From positions 18,977 through 82,976 of the forward strand of contig NXFV01001958.1 in assembly GCA_002803225.1 (NCBI GenBank): a DNA stretch of 64,000 nt, in the 5' to 3' direction. The position numbers and the translations under genes are program-made. Positions 1 through 10,742 of this stretch are shown here, one piece after another; within the stretch, counting starts at the first letter, position 1; each line of letters starts with the position of its first letter. The notes under the pieces are model-generated. The model did no database searches. It was given only the letters and a program-made list of their open reading frames with translations, and was not told the origin of the DNA. The stretch comes from Gamarada debralockiae. Its lineage: Eukaryota; Ascomycota; Leotiomycetes; Helotiales; Hyphodiscaceae.

Positions 1-2
1 CG

Positions 3-743
3 AACGAATGTCGGGGACTGATTACTGGGAAGGAGAATGAGATTGGAGAAGGGAGGGAGGAGATGCAGGTTGCGGTAGGGATGGGAGGGGTTGGGGGACA
101 GAGTGTATTAATAGCCAGCCACGGGGATGAAGATGGGGAGGATGTTGAGGACGTGAGTATATACCCTCCAAATTTCTTTTGGGCTTTCTAACAATCCCCA
201 TCCAGACTGTTGCCGCGGCCCTGAATATCCTCTGTCAAGACTTGCTTGTGGAACTGGAGAAACCACTCGATACCATCCTACCTCCCGAGCCTTCAGAGCC
301 TGCAGCCGAGGATCTCGGCTGCCGGGTCATTATTCGGGAGTATCACGCATTTTTGAGTGCGACGGTTAAGTTTCTGCATGAGGTCCAGGAACGACAGATG
401 AAGTGGCGGTGGGGGAATCAGAGTCCGGTTTTTGAGGGGGTGGGGTGGTTGCAGGGGCTTTGGGCTAGTAGGAGTTCTGTAAGCTTCGCTCTTTCTCCTC
501 TTGTCTCTTCACTCTCACTCCTTTCCTTATAGTGATGGCGATGGTTGATGTTGGAAGAGGAGTGGAGAGTTTGTTGGGGTTACGAGCTGATTTGAGATGA
601 AGAACAACCAAGATCGGAGTTTTATCGAGCAGCAAATGATGTTTTATGGCGGAACGGGTTGCTTTGGGAAGAGCCAGGAGGTGTTGAGAAGGGATGTGGA
701 GATTGTGGAGTATATGAATGACTTGATTGATTCGTTTGAGTGA
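3..743 (+). pseudogene. C-terminal part of an unrecognised gene, frame interrupted
   Basis: An open frame enters from the left edge (phase set by GAG GAG ATG at 57-65) and runs acidic (HGDEDGEDVED) to a good intron at about 152-205 (GTGAGT...CCAG). It continues as a plausible helical protein (LNILCQDLLVELEKPLDTI) to a donor GTAAGC at 479. The next acceptor (532) gives an immediate TGA, yet coding-like sequence follows in two other frames, ending with RSFIEQQMMFYGGTGCFGK...LIDSFE and TGA at 741. I do not recognise the family. Either the last part carries frameshifts, or the splicing differs from what I infer. The 5' part is outside the window. Confidence 0.4.
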
Positions 744-1285
744 GCAGACGTCTTGGTGGAGAAGTAATCTTCGCCGTTGTCGAGCTTCGGAGAATGGATA
801 TCAATACTCGAAAAGGAACGAGTGACTCAATGATCTGTTATTTTTTGCAAGTTGTATGTTTTGCGGTGCTGAGTAGCTACTATCTGCAATGGATCAATTC
901 CTCTCGCAAGTAGTCCCCTTGTACTATGTATGACATATCTGGATCGTTCAGCCATTCTGAATCATCAAGTGGACCCTCAAAATGCCTCCCAACAGTACCC
1001 TGTCCGATCTTATTCCTGACCTTCCCCCATCCCCCTCCGCGTCTAATCATAGACAACGATACCCACACCGCTTCCTTTCTCTATTCCTCCTCCACACAAT
1101 GCCATAGGGGCAAAATATGGCTTCATCATGTAAAGCCATTCGTGCAATTTTCTTCCACCGGTACCTCAAACTTTACAATTTCGAGTTTTGCCGCCGCGAT
1201 TCTCTTTTCAAGCATCGCCTTATTAGCACAGGTTCTCTCCACAACTCGATAGTCCGGAAACACGCTCCGTATGGCACACAGGCAG
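744..1285. other. intergenic, nothing recognised
   Basis: No frame here shows domain-like sequence. It lies between the end of the edge gene and the 3' end of the first 2EXR paralog. Confidence 0.5.
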
Positions 1286-1939
1286 TCATATCCTGACGGA
1301 AACTGTTTCTTCCGCTACGAGAAGAGTAAGCTCGTTCAGGCTTTGGAAGGGCATTGTCGGTGGGTTGGACGTTAGGTAGGCGTTGGCCAAGAAGTGTCTG
1401 ATGTCTAAGCAGTCCAGGTAAAGCCGCTCTAGACTCTTGATACCCTTCGAGTTCCACTTGACGAAACCCTTTCTCTGCTTGTCTCCGGAACCAGAAATGT
1501 AGAGCGAGTCGAGTGAATTGTTGAAATAGACTGAGTTTACAGCAGCGTGGCTGTTGTCGAACTCGATCTTATACCACTTCAAAGTTTCTTGTTGAGACTC
1601 ATGGCAGACCGTGGAAATGGCCAAGCAGTATTGTTCAACGGGGGAAGTTCCAAGCGGGGAGTTTGGTGCGTCTTTTGTTCTTGCCTCCATGACTTCCATT
1701 TGGAGCCGACACCAGGGGCAAAGCACATCATAGATTTGAGCCCCATACGAAATGAAATGCTAGAAGAACTACTTACTGTGGAGAATTGTTGGCATGTCGA
1801 CGATAAATCGGTGGGTATTGCTTTGTCCGTCTTCGCTGAATTTGACTTCCACAGTACGGGGTTCGGGGTCCAACTTCCACATCTTTAGACGGAGCTCTAT
1901 TGGCAACTTGTTGAAAAGCTTACATCTTGGGCGATTCAT
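1286..1939 (-). pseudogene. 2EXR-domain protein, copy 1 (interrupted)
   Basis: The 2EXR family is a fungal expansion of F-box-like proteins of unknown role, named for a conserved E-x-R. From ATG at 1939 the frame reads KLFNKLPIELRLKMWKL, then EPRTVEVKF and a His-rich strand, up to LH of the conserved LLHVC motif at about 1778. The remainder, VCHESQQETLKWYKIEF and SVYFNNSLDSLYISG, resumes at about 1609 and ends at 1286. The roughly 167 bp between begin with a fair donor (GTAAGT) but no AG acceptor precedes VCHES, and copies 2 and 3 have no intron there. So this is either an atypically spliced intron or an insertion that broke the gene. Two more paralogs follow in tandem on the same strand. Confidence 0.6.
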
Positions 1940-2747
1940 TGGACGAAGCCATAGACAGAGAAGTCATAGGTGGAGAAGGAGAGGTGGCTTGCTTAGATCA
2001 GGTGCCATAATGCAACACGTTCTTGGTATCTATCCTGAAAGTCTGCAAAGTCAAACAAACTAACATTCCAAGTCGATAAACCGAAGGCAGAGCTATTGTC
2101 CTCAACCTGAAGTGGTTCCTACGTACCTTGTTATCTTCGGACACGCATAGATGGAAGACCCAGCAGTATCCTGCGCGGCAAAATGATTACGGATAAGCCG
2201 AAGAGTTGATGGAATGTGAAGTCATTGTTGTTGGCGTCATCAGCAAAGTTGTTCGAGTCGCTACAGGATACCGGAAGAAGATGGATGTATAAAGAACGGG
2301 AAAGAACGCGCATGGAATTATAAAGAAGGCGAGTAGGTAGAGTCGCGACTTACAAGCGTGGTGAATAAATCGTATTCACTATACTTGCCAGAAACAGTGA
2401 ATGCTTCCTTTCCAGGAAAGTTTCTTGAGCAAAGTGGCATTAGTTGAAGTCCCTCAGTAAATCTTTCCGATGACGTGGGTTGAATATTATTGCGAATTTT
2501 CTATGAAGGCGAAGGCTGCGCAAGTCTATCTATTATCGCTTGACTACTCCACTTCTACCTCCCAGTCGTACCAAGAGAGTCTTTTAGGATTCGCATTCAT
2601 GTGTACTCCAACCCTCAATCATGAGCCGTCTAGTGTTGCTCCTTCTCGATGTTCCTCTTCGCCCTCCTCCCAATCCGCAAGTGATAGCCCATTGAACCTC
2701 AACGAATGTAGTAATGATAAAGCGACCGGGGTACGTCCGAGCCTCAT
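1940..2747. other. spacer between 2EXR copies 1 and 2
   Basis: No convincing coding frame. It probably holds the promoter of copy 1 and the 3' end of copy 2. Confidence 0.4.
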
Positions 2748-3710
2748 TCACGCAGTATCTTGTAAACAAAGGCTGGTCTTCTCCACTTGAGACCATTCTT
2801 GACTTCCTTCTCCAAGTATTTCATCCAAAAACTCCAGAATAGTTTCCGAAAATTGGACTGCATATTGGAGAAGGTCTAATTGAACTTGATCCAGGCATGT
2901 TCTCTTGACGTCCTCCACCTCTCGGAAGCATGTTCTGATGGGAACGCAATCATCGGACTGCACATGCTTGAAAATCTTCTTTGTCTCACCTGGGAGAATG
3001 GTGATCTCCTTTATGCCTTGCAAGTTGAGCCATCTTTTGCTGGTCAATGCCAACATCGTTATCAAATTCGAAGAAATCGAGGAAGTCATCATCTACAATA
3101 GCAAGACGCTCCAGGCTACTCATATCGCCTTTGTTCAAATTGACAAGGTTACTCTTCTGCTTGTGTGTTCCGTTGTGAGATCTATAGAGGGTGTCAATCA
3201 TGTTGAAGTAAACGGAGTGTTGGGCTCGTGATCGGCGAAGGTATTCTTGTAACACTTTAAGGCCTCTTGTTGAGATTTTTGACAAACGTGTAGCAAAGCA
3301 GGTGTATCCGCGATAAATTTATGATAAGTCTTTCGGCCGTCCAGCGCAAATCGGACTTCGACGGTTCGGGCCTCCGGAACTAGCTTCCATATCTTGAGGC
3401 GTAGCTCTATTGGCAGCTTGTTGAATAGCTCAATCTTATTGAAGGATTCGGACAGAGATGGAGGATGATCGTGCTTCTCGAGGAAAGCCTCGGAGGGTGA
3501 CAAGAGAGAACTACTGTCCCATCTCAAGGGAAGTGTCGGAGGATGACATGAGCAGATGAGCGAGCACCTCGAGGGACGTGTTGGTGGATGCCTGGGGACA
3601 CGGAGGTTCCTCTCCAAAGGGTCGCTTAATAAAGTCATAGGATGAGGATCATTCTTCGCATAGTCTATCTCGGAGGTCGCCAACGGAGCGTGCTCTGAGT
3701 TGGGTGCCAC
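2748..3710 (-). pseudogene. 2EXR-domain protein, copy 2 (two frameshifts)
   Basis: From ATG at 3710 there is a basic, Pro/Ser-rich leader of about 95 residues, then the 2EXR core: LFNKLPIELRLKIWKLVPEA, VEVRFALDGRKTYHKF and LLHVCQKSQQEALKCYKNTF. The frame ends prematurely just after (stop at 3198), while the next block SVYFNMIDTLYRSHNG continues one frame away. A second frame change near 3060-3080 leads to LALTSKRWLNLQGIKEITIL and a C-terminal helix-rich part ending at 2748. No GT-AG intron fits the first break. The break position coincides with the one in copy 3. Otherwise the protein would be a typical 2EXR member. I call it a pseudogene with fair confidence; clustered sequencing indels are the alternative. 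Confidence 0.65.
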
Positions 3711-4286
3711 GATTCGCTGCGCTGTAGATTGGTATTTGTGGCAATGATGGATGCTGAAGCTTGGCTTACCTCATATCTTGCTTTCCAAATGCTCACTTCA
3801 GCAGAGTAATCCCATGAAGTGCTGTTGAGGAAATTATCTGAAACGAGTTCTTCTTTGATTGTCGTGACGAAGTTGTTTGTTGATGGCTAGGCAGCTATAT
3901 GCATGAAGTTTATATGCGTAGAACCCGGTAGACATTGAATTGAAAAAGCTTGCGGTAAAAGGTCAAGCTTACATGAGTGATTCACTTGTCAGGGATTCCA
4001 TGGGTCTTTCTCGTCTCTTCTCATCAGCATTTAAGCAAGTGCGAAAAGGGGAAGGCTGGTAGGAAAATATTAACTGCTAGGCTACGAGAGGAGTGACGCT
4101 CCAAATTAATTCAGTAACTCGGTGATGCAATTAGCTCTGCAAGGTGAATGAAAGCTAGTACAGAGCGGAGATATTTAATGTCTTGATCGTTCAACTCCCT
4201 CTAGTCATTGCTCGCACACTTTCTTATACGATAAGCGGCACTGTCTAGGTGAAGTCCACGTTCACGTAACCTTCGTCTACCCTCTT
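3711..4286. other. spacer between 2EXR copies 2 and 3
   Basis: AT-rich, no recognisable gene. It should contain the promoter of copy 2, which reads leftwards from 3710. Confidence 0.4.
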
Positions 4287-5330
4287 TTATAGCTGCGCCT
4301 GAGCACTTTCTACACTAGCCGATTCGCTTCCTTCTGAAGCATCCAAATCCCATATGTTCGATTTGTAGGCCAGACAACTGCCCGAGTTGTCCCAAGGCCA
4401 AAAGACACTGCGGTCTCTTTCGTCGTACTCGAGAATTGCCACCTCCTTTAGACTCTGGAATGGAACCATTGGAGATGGGGCCAAGAACTCCTCAAATATA
4501 TGGTGGAAGCTCGACCCGGTCACATCAAGCCGGTTCAGATCCGCAATATCACCCATAGCATTACTGAGGTCGACGAAACGAAGCTTTTGGTCCCTGTATG
4601 CCGGACGAGAGATATACAAAGGCCGACGGTTTTGAAATCGGGACGCACCTAAGCGAGAGCTCAGAACGCGAAAATCTCTACGTATTCAAACTTATATTTA
4701 GTATCAGCCCACAGTACGGAATTCTCAATTAAAGATTTATAAGATAGAGGAGAAGCAGCTCTCTTATTGCATATAGCTTTCGAGATAGTTTGAGACGAGT
4801 TTGTTGTGGCAACCGAAGAATGCGGGTGGCGCTTACTTGAAGGGCGTCCCGATTTCAAACCGTCGGCCTTCGTAGAGGCTATCGACCGTATTGTCTAAAT
4901 AAACCGAGTTTTTAGCCCAAGGATTGTGAAAGAGGCTTTGTAGGACTTTAAAGCTTCGTATCGAGACTTACCGCAGACGTGGAGAAGAGGAGGCATATTG
5001 GCGACAAATCGGTGGGCATTATTTTCGCGGTCGTTCGTTTTGAACCTCACTTCAATAAAGCGGGGCTTTGGAACGAGTTTCCAAATCTCAAGGTGCAGCT
5101 CCATAGGTAGCTTGTTGAAGAGCTCAAACTCGTTGAGGAACTAATAGGACACGCCGATGGGAACAACGGTGGTCATAGGAGAAGCATTCGTAGGATCCTT
5201 CTTCTGACGTGAGGTCGCGGAAGGAGAGATAAGAGTAGTCGTAGAAGTGTCCGTCGCAGAATCGTTCATCTGAGGTGAGGTTATGGAGGCTGAGGTAGGA
5301 AGAGCTCGTCGTAGGAGAAGCCATGGCCAT
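4287..5330 (-). pseudogene. 2EXR-domain protein, copy 3, disrupted by a MITE
   Basis: The 5' part (ATG at 5330) gives a repetitive Tyr/Ser-rich leader (SYLSLHNLTSDE, SYLSFRDLTSEE), then after a frame change or short intron near 5130 the 2EXR core: LFNKLPMELHLEIWKLVPKP, FIEVRF and LLHVCGKSRYEALKSYKASF. A frameshift follows at the same place as in copy 2. The conserved DSLYIS block is split by the 256-bp element at 4617-4872. Removing that element and one TA copy rejoins GTC GAT AGC CTC TAT ATC TCT in frame, matching the DSLYISG of copy 1. The C-terminal part (LRFVDLSNAMGDIADLNRL...) ends at 4287. Non-functional as it stands. Confidence 0.75.
4617..4872. mobile_element. 256-bp MITE with TA target duplication
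   Basis: The ends are inverted repeats of about 28 bp. The left end starts CAAAGGCCGACGGTTTTGAA (4617) and the right end finishes TTCAAACCGTCGGCCTTCG (4872), with one indel and one mismatch near the tips. TA flanks both sides (4615-4616 and 4873-4874). The interior has no coding frame and is AT-rich. TA duplication, short terminal inverted repeats and small size fit a non-autonomous Tc1/mariner-type MITE. It sits inside 2EXR copy 3, and its precise excision would restore that reading frame locally, so it inserted after the coding sequence was established. I found no second copy in the window. Confidence 0.85.
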
Positions 5331-6382
5331 TGTGAAGATGTGATGGGGCGTGGATCTGTGTGCGAAAAGTCAGAGAAATACTAAGAGATGAAGTAATCAG
5401 ATCGACAAACCTCGTATCCTAGGCCGCTTCAAAAGCAAACAGGATTCAGAAACGAGGCAGGGCACGGCGCCTACAGAACCAAACAAAATCGGCGAATGGG
5501 TCATCACAAGATATCGAAAATACCACCCCAGTTCATCAACTTGAAAGCGGGTGAGCGTATCTCAAGAAAGGACCTAGAATTACATGCGAATGTATAGATG
5601 AAGGGGCGGGAGAGTAGATGCTCTAGGAAGTCTTTATGATCTTTGTGTGACTGAAGTCTTAGCAAAGTTGTTTCAAGGTCTGCAGGATATAGAGTTGAGC
5701 AACGGGTTCTAAAAACGTTCAAGAAGAAGATTAAGCGTAGCTTTCAGAAACAGCTGCTCTCGCCACGATTAAGCGAGTAACGAAAAGGGGAAGAGCCCAA
5801 AAAAAAATATCTCCAAAAATCCAGCTTCAACAAAAATAATTTCATCTCTAGGTCGCCTTGAATGAAACCCACGATGAAAAAAACTCAAAGAATGCCAGAA
5901 CTAGCTTGGCATTCCTATCTAACAACTAGGAGACTGGTCGTTTAAAGGGGCAACTGGAGATCGGTTAAACAGCGCGGGTCGAGCAAACTCTCATCTTGCG
6001 GAAACAGGAACGCGGTTAACCAGCCTCCAAATCCGAACAAGGTATATGTTACTCCTCGCCGCACGTACCTATTTGATTTGTAATATTCTTACTCGAAATG
6101 ATAAAAGGTATCAACACAAGCGATACTACTAACCGCCTCAGTGCGCTATTCAAGGCTGTCCACATCGCAACGCAATAGGCCAGCTAGTACTCGGAAGGCT
6201 TCATTTCTGCCAGTATGCTCGTTTCTTCTGTAGTCTTTCTTCAATTGATCGCATACTCGCATATAGAAAACATAATTACAGTCAAGCATGAAACACGTCG
6301 AAACAAACGTAATGGTGTCATATCAAATTTGAATTGGCATACACTCATATGATAGTAAAGTTCAACTCCTTTTCCAATCCGT
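5331..6382. other. intergenic, nothing recognised
   Basis: About 1 kb without a convincing frame, including an A-rich stretch near 5800. It separates the 2EXR array from the cupin pseudogene. Confidence 0.5.
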
Positions 6383-7449
6383 TCAACTTACTCTCTTCCC
6401 AGGCCGCGACTTCACCAACTTGAGGAACAGCTGCTGACTCGTACTCGACCCCAGTGTGGCCAGAATCTCTCCAATCCCACCACCGTTCGTGAACACATAC
6501 GCTGGGCCATACACACTCTCGGCTTCGAAGCTCCATTTCGTCCCAGCAGGCACAAACGTCGTCTCTCCAAAAGATGTCTTGACCTCACTCCCATCAACGA
6601 CAACCTTCAACACGCCTTCCACTGTGTAAATCGCATGATGGACATCGTTAAACTCCAGCGCCTTCGTCAACCCCTTCCCAGCATGGAAACGAGCTACCTT
6701 CAACATCATAAATGCTAAACCGTCCATTCGTCTCCTTTCTCGATGCCATCGGTCTAACCACCGTCCCTCCCAACACGAACTACTCCCCTCAAAAAGTATC
6801 CACCATCCTTACAAACGCCTGTCAATTTATTCTCGCTCCCATTCCAAGGCTGTGGATCAAACTGCACCTTCTTGCGGACGGGTATCATGTCGAACTTCTC
6901 CGTCGCAGCCATCAATTTGGGAATCAGGACTTCGAAGGGGTTGCGTTTGTCGTTTGTAGGGAAGAGGGGTCCGACGTAGGGCTCACCGATGAAACGGAAG
7001 AATTCTTCCCAGCCGCCTGGAATGATGAGCCCGAGGAATTCGGTGTGTGAGGAGTCGATTTGGTATTGGTGGATCGTATTCTATCAAATAGGGCTCATTA
7101 GCAACGATGTAGGTGAAGGATGGGGGGAGGGGAATGCATACAGGAGGAACGCTGGCGAAATCGCCTGGTGCGAGAGAACGAGCTTCACCGTTAGCCCAGA
7201 CGTTTATCTTGCCTTTGATGCAGAGGAAGATATCATGCGCTTCCTTGTGGAAGTGGAATCCGATGGACTTATCGATGTGCCGCCGGTTCCTACGACTGCG
7301 AAAGCGTTGTCTGTCTCCTTACCCGTCACGAGCAGGCGCATCGTGGAGTTCGATGTGGGAATTATCCATAATTCGCCAGTGTAGCATGGTAGGACATAAG
7401 GCTGGGAGGTCTTGCCAGGAGGGGTTATGAGGTGCTCGAAGGGTTCCAT
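6383..7449 (-). pseudogene. quercetinase-like bicupin dioxygenase, decayed
   Basis: Fungal quercetinases are bicupin dioxygenases that open flavonols to a depside, releasing CO. From ATG at 7449: MEPFEHLITPPGK, then the first-cupin metal motif GFHFHKEAHDIFLC (His-x-His plus Glu and a later His), then NVWANGEARSLAPGDFASVPP. A clean intron follows (GTATGC...GCTAATGA...GATAG, about 7088-7150), then GGWEEFFRFIGEPYVGPLFP. The second cupin is VHHAIYTVEGVLKVVVDG...GETTFVPAGTKWSFE. Three single-base frame changes break the gene, near 7265-7278, 6776-6790 (with an in-frame TAG) and 6684-6702. Domain order and spacing otherwise fit the family. It faces an intact hydrolase at 7950. Likely a pseudogene; sequence error at all three sites is less likely. 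Confidence 0.7.
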
Positions 7450-7949
7450 TTTTGCTGCCGGGTCAAGGTGAGGACGGAATGTAGAGAAATGAGAGATCTG
7501 GGGGCTTGTCACAGACAGCCATCTTTAGCTCACCTACCTTCTTATGTATACGATGTTGTATCCATGAAGTGGACATTTGGTGGGATAGACTGCCGAATCC
7601 TGCACTGAAAACGAAAGATGTCTCTCGGTCCCCACCCCCACAATGCGACTTGGTGGAGTGCGGAGGAGAAAGTGGACGGACCGGGGTCTTCGTAAGAGCG
7701 AGGGCCGAGACGGCGATGTCTTCTCGAAAGGCTATCCTCCTTTCGCGGTACCATTCCGTGAAGATTGTTAGAGATATAAATTGAGGGAAGTTTATTGATC
7801 CTAAAGTCCGAACGGTCGATTATCCTCTTCGGATTTCAGAGCCCAGTGACATCATCTATATCAAGCCTCGATATTCTCCATTTATCTCCAATTCAATTAA
7901 GCACTCTTCTAATTAACATACCTTGCAGTTTTCAAAAAATTCACAAATC
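7450..7949. promoter_or_regulatory. divergent promoter region, cupin / hydrolase
   Basis: 500 bp between the divergent starts at 7449 (minus) and 7950 (plus). No specific operator is identifiable by eye. A leader rich in C, A and T precedes the ATG at 7950. Co-regulation of the two genes is inference from orientation only. Confidence 0.4.
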
Positions 7950-8915
7950 ATGGATCAAGTCAAAGCCCTCAACGACACCACCGGCCAATCCATCTATGAC
8001 ATCCTCATGCCCACCATGAAAATATTCACCCCGCTTCTCCTCAAAAACAAAGAAGCCATCCTCTCTGTCCCCCGAAAAGAAGAATCCTACGGCTCCCATC
8101 CCCGCCAAAAACTAGACATCTATCTTCCTCCCCAAAAGTCAGAAGCGTCACCCATTCTGGTCTACTTATATGGAGGTGGCTTGGTGAGAGGTGATAAGGT
8201 TTCGCCTATGATACCTGAAGAACTTGTTTATCACAACCTTGGATCATTCTTTGCGAAGAGAGGCATCACAACTGTTGTCGCGGATTATCGACGTGTTAAT
8301 TCGGAGTTTGGAGGCGAGGACGCAGTGTTCCCTTCTGGCGGGGAGGATGTTTCGCTCGTTATGAAGTGGCTCGAGGGCTTCAATCATAAAGGGTCAGGTA
8401 ATGTGGTCATCATGGGCAATTCGGCCGGTGGTGTGCATCTCTCAAACTTCCTACTTGGACCCCAATTTCTAGAACAGCGGAAATCCTTGACAGCCGGTAA
8501 GAATGGCATTAAGTTTGTTGCGGGTATCGAAGTCGGAGTCCCCTTCCACTTCAAGTCCGCCCCGGCAGGACGTAAGGAAGCTCTGGAGACGTATTATGGC
8601 GATGCGAAAGGCCTTCAGGAGAAGTCTCCATACGGATTGCTCGAAGCTGTTAAGAAGACAGGAAAATCAAGGGAGGAGACCGGTGTTCCGAAAGTTTTGT
8701 TGCTGTTGGGGGAGTTTGATCCCGAGGATGAGATTGGGCGGCCGATGCGTGATTTTGCAGATTTGACAGAGAAGACTTGGGGTACTGGGGTGGAGTTCAA
8801 GACAATTAAGGGACATAATCATATCAGTCCCCCGATAGCGTTGATGAGTGGTGACGTGGAAGGCGAGAAATGGGGTGAGGATGTGGCGGAGTGGATTATA
8901 GAGTTAAACAACTGA
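7950..8915 (+). CDS. alpha/beta hydrolase (HSL/carboxylesterase-like)
   Basis: A single-exon 321-residue protein. It has the oxyanion-hole motif YLYGGG (about residues 73-77), a strand ITTVVADYRR (about 106-115) typical of hormone-sensitive-lipase-like folds, the nucleophile elbow GNSAGG with Ser at about 158, a probable acid in GEFDPEDE, and a catalytic His in GHNHIS near residue 293. There is no signal peptide, so it is likely cytosolic. The start at 7950 is the first ATG in frame; upstream in-frame codons lack ATG. The gene is divergent from the quercetinase-like cupin. In flavonol catabolism the depside made by quercetinase is split by an esterase, so a role in that step is possible but inferred only from position. 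The substrate is unknown. Confidence 0.8.
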   Translation: MDQVKALNDTTGQSIYDILMPTMKIFTPLLLKNKEAILSVPRKEESYGSHPRQKLDIYLPPQKSEASPILVYLYGGGLVRGDKVSPMIPEELVYHNLGSFFAKRGITTVVADYRRVNSEFGGEDAVFPSGGEDVSLVMKWLEGFNHKGSGNVVIMGNSAGGVHLSNFLLGPQFLEQRKSLTAGKNGIKFVAGIEVGVPFHFKSAPAGRKEALETYYGDAKGLQEKSPYGLLEAVKKTGKSREETGVPKVLLLLGEFDPEDEIGRPMRDFADLTEKTWGTGVEFKTIKGHNHISPPIALMSGDVEGEKWGEDVAEWIIELNN

Positions 8916-9040
8916 GTTGTGAATAGATGAAATAGACTTTTGAATTTTGAAATCTCGAGATTCACCAGATCTAACAACGCCAGGGGTATCTACCTATAAC
9001 ATCATAATGACTCCGGATCCATGCAATGCTATGATTGATT

Positions 9041-10064
9041 CTATGCCGCTTGGAAAGAGTCATTCAAATAACCAACGAAGCTTTCCCTTATCCTCTTCAC
9101 CGACACCGCATTCTGCCTGTTCATACTAATGAACTGCCTCCGCAGTCTCTGTAGAGCTGGCAGTCCAATGGGATTCGCCGGCAGCTCAACGACCAATTCC
9201 TCACCACCACCCTCGCCAACACTGACTTCTCCTCCACCCTCCCCGGAATGGTCCTTCGCCCATTCTAATATCCTGTTCAGAATCCCCTGTGTGCTCCGAT
9301 CCAACTTATACAGATAATCCTCACTACTCGGCGCCTTTAAAACCGTTGCCTGGTTCGGCCTAACGACTTTCTTCCCACCCTCAGCCTCAGACCCAACAAC
9401 TGCATCCCAAATCGCCTCGCAAGGCGGCATCTCATCATCCCACAGTACCGTAAACAAAGGACTATCCCATCTCGCCATCGCATTGGGTTCCTCATACCTA
9501 TACACGAGATTCTCCCAACACTCGCTCTCATACGACCTATCCTCCTCCCTCACCTCCCCAACCTCCCCCTCCATCCTCCCCGCCAGGCGCTCATCATTAA
9601 CGCCCCTCGCCTGGCTCACCGGGGTCCCAATATGCACGACACAATGCGGGGTCCTCACAGCCTTTGCTTCACAATATAACTGATATCTCCAGCCCTTGAT
9701 ATAGTTCGCTCCGTCCAAAATCACAATATCCTTATTACTCAAAACTCGTTTTACGGCCGCATAAATGGTAGCTCGAGCGTCTTTTTCGGAAGCGTTGTTG
9801 GAGCGTTCGTGGGATTCTTTGGATTCGAGGTTATAGACTGTGCGGGGGATGGAGAGCGTGTGGTCGGATATTAGGTGGACACGGAAGGAGGAGGAGGGGT
9901 AGTTGGAGGGGAGGGAGGAGATGCGGGTTGTGAGGTAGGTCTGGAGTTGCTGCGCGCGGTGGGTTTTCCCTGAGGTTGGGTAACCGGTGAGTATTATTAG
10001 CTGTGAGTGGTGACGTTAGCAGGTATATAGAGATGCTGACAGAATTTTTGAAACATACTGGCAT
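9041..10064 (-). CDS. KTI12: KTI12, Elongator-associated P-loop protein
   Basis: Complement join(9041..10000, 10059..10064), 321 residues. The 6-nt first exon encodes only Met-Pro; a 58-bp intron (GTATGT...GCTAAC...CACAG) follows, and exon 2 begins LIILTGYPTSGKTHRAQQL with the Walker A motif TGYPTSGKT. Further family marks are RVHLISDHTLSIPR, a block IVILDGANYIKGWRYQLYC (Walker B-like DGAN), and C-terminal QRLRRQFISMNR. Kti12 is an ATPase that binds Elongator and promotes wobble-uridine modification of tRNA. The length matches the family (about 310-320). The gene converges on the hydrolase with a 125-bp gap. A poly-Gly/Glu insert (GEGGGEVSVGEGGGEELV) in the C-terminal half looks like lineage-specific low complexity. 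Confidence 0.95.
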
Positions 10065-10742
10065 GACTTAAACAGTTGCAGAAGAGGTCGTTCGCTGATC
10101 GAGGACATTCGAAAATAATTGGCATTTTGAGCGGGAGGATACAAGCACACCAGATTTTACGAAATTGCAGGATTTCCCCCCAAAGCTGAATCATGTGCAG
10201 CGGAGCGATCGGCTAAATTCACCCGGCTTTTGGCTTCGCCTTCAATCAACGACTCAGCTTCCTTTCCGAGACAGAAGCATAACTGAATATCCCTCAGGAG
10301 CTTAAATAAACCCACCAAGCTCGAACAGAAATTTAGGACGAGGAAAGTCGTTAAATGGAATTCAGCGTTTCACTTACAAAACCATTCCTCCACCGCGAAT
10401 ATGGGAACTCGATGATCAGTATCACATGAACTAAACCGTTTAATACCCATCTTCGAATTACGATATTTTATTCATTTCACAATCTACGATCCGGCAAGGA
10501 GCTTCTCATCCTTTCTCCATATGCATTCCTTCTGAAAGCCTCTTTTCTTCTCTTCATTTGATTCATCTCTATCCTGCCTTTCACAGCTCCTGCCCTAGCA
10601 TTCTTGAACGTTGCTCGAGGTGCTCAGCCGTGGGAGACGGCCTAAAATGGTGGCAGGGCATCTCATCCGGAAATTTTCGAGAGAATTTGAGATCAGCACT
10701 TGTTGAAGATGCCAGAAGATGAAGCATCCCTGATCTGTCATC
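10065..10742. other. intergenic upstream of KTI12
   Basis: No convincing coding frame. The first few hundred bases must hold the KTI12 promoter and leader. Confidence 0.5.

Noticed and set aside
3195..4930. Programmed ribosomal frameshift in 2EXR copies 2 and 3
   Set aside because: Only copy 3 has an A-run near the shift; copy 2 has no slippery sequence, and both genes carry further damage. A shared indel is simpler.
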